DNA of 64,000 nt from Candidatus Helarchaeota archaeon (GTDB lineage: Archaea > Asgardarchaeota > Lokiarchaeia > Helarchaeales > RDOG01), in NCBI GenBank assembly GCA_019058315.1, contig JAHPZH010000002.1:496001-560000 (forward strand), in the 5' to 3' direction. Within the stretch, counting starts at the first letter, position 1. Each line of letters starts with the position of its first letter. Shown here piece by piece: positions 63,546 to 64,000 of this stretch. The translations under genes and the position numbers were made by a program. Below the pieces are notes generated by a model that did no database searches, was not told the DNA's origin, and saw only the letters and a list, made by a program, of their open reading frames with translations.

Positions 63546-64000
63546 TTTCCATACGTTTAATTAGATTTTCCAGAATTATTTTTGGATTTTCTAAATTTTT
63601 TAATAAATTTCTAGTATTTTTTTTATATTTTTTAGGATTATTTAATATATTTTGGATTAATTCAAACATATCATTAAAATTTTTTAAATGCCAAATGGGG
63701 AAGTCTCTTTCTTTTAGAAATATTTCAATGTCAAGAGTCAGAGGAAAATAAGAAATTGCCGGAATTCCTAATAATGCTGCTTCCCTTTCCATCGTTGCAC
63801 CACCACTAATAACAAGATCTGCAAAAGATATTAGGTTAGGACCATCAATCGCTTTAGTTGGAATAATTATTTGTTCTTTAAATTTTTCATTTAATAATTC
63901 AAATTGAATTGGATATCTTGTAAAGACTATAATTTGTGAATGTTCAAATTTTTCAAGAATAAATTCAATAATTCTAGAGGAGAGGGTTTGGTTTTTTGTC
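63535..64000 (-). CDS. DUF354-like glycosyltransferase-fold protein, 5' end outside window
   Basis: The open frame runs to the window end (155 codons plus stop seen). The signature FADLVISGGATMEREAALLG followed by IPAISYFP matches the DUF354/UDP-GlcNAc-2-epimerase-like C-terminal nucleotide-sugar site (GGxTMxxEAALLGxP). An ATG at 63792 is internal to this motif, so it is not the start. The protein may act in surface glycan or lipid sugar synthesis. It overlaps the end of the preceding gene by 11 nt, tail to tail. Confidence 0.8.
   Translation of the reverse strand, partial: TKNQTLSSRIIEFILEKFEHSQIIVFTRYPIQFELLNEKFKEQIIIPTKAIDGPNLISFADLVISGGATMEREAALLGIPAISYFPLTLDIEIFLKERDFPIWHLKNFNDMFELIQNILNNPKKYKKNTRNLLKNLENPKIILENLIKRMEINP

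Noticed and set aside
1..64000. tRNA or rRNA genes.
   Set aside because: No T-loop motif with a cloverleaf and no rRNA-like sequence was seen by eye in the gene-free regions; a covariance-model scan would settle this.

Overview
The window reads as a chromosomal segment of an Asgard archaeon, most like a low-GC Lokiarchaeia-type genome. The DNA is very AT-rich. Genes are archaeal in kind (TFB, aIF5A, FEN1, ABCE1, NOB1, LysW pathway, F420-type oxidoreductases, inositol-phosphate synthase). Alongside them is a strong set of eukaryote-like items: two Rab-like small GTPases fused to longin-like or roadblock domains, free roadblock proteins, an eL22 homologue, a 22-residue eL41, an IFT52-like GIFT-domain protein, a GRAM/PH-like protein and a possible ribophorin-I-like membrane protein. 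Many starts are TTG or GTG behind GGAGG-like sites. The assignment is inferred from gene content; no rRNA or tRNA gene was seen.

Layout. 0-5 kb: partial winged-helix protein, a reverse-strand set (GIFT-like, TPR, roadblock), an XRE-CBS regulator gene interrupted by a 33-nt element, a two-TM protein and eL22. 5-14 kb: a surface protein, then a tightly overlapped complete tryptophan operon trpD-C-F-B-A-E-G with a DUF1848 gene at its end. 14-17 kb: a giant surface protein of 14 LVIVD propeller repeats and 11 calcium-type repeats. 17.4-21.3 kb: a small zinc protein, then argH-lysW-lysX-lysZ (amino-acid synthesis on the LysW carrier). 21.3-27 kb: a sugar-acid cluster (six-hairpin glycosidase-like, IolB-like, two tandem LLM oxidoreductases, UxaB-like). 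27-34 kb: M28 membrane peptidase, eL41, roadblock and small Asgard-type proteins, TFB, GtrA. 34.5-40 kb: ABCE1, a C/D box sRNA candidate, aIF5A, a kinase-NOB1 fusion, a zinc ribbon and FEN1. 40-47 kb: Ig-like surface protein, ten-TM protein, PyrF, inositol-phosphate synthase, phosphoesterase. 47-64 kb: longin-GTPase, coiled-coil TrmB-like protein, longin-like/winged-helix proteins, a 1813-residue Ig-repeat surface protein, roadblock-GTPase, zinc/GRAM protein, ribophorin-like protein and a partial DUF354 glycosyltransferase-like gene.

The observation I would check first is at 3.17 kb. The XRE-CBS gene carries a 33-nt insertion with an in-frame TAA. It folds into a canonical archaeal bulge-helix-bulge (3-nt bulge, 4-bp helix, 3-nt bulge), and cutting at the standard positions restores the conserved helix-turn-helix reading frame exactly. 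That is the signature of a tRNA-type intron in a protein-coding gene. Other leads are a C/D box sRNA between aif5A and abce1, an APH-kinase/NOB1 fusion, the unlisted eL41 gene, and a 15-kb block rich in GTPase, longin, roadblock, GRAM and surface-protein genes.
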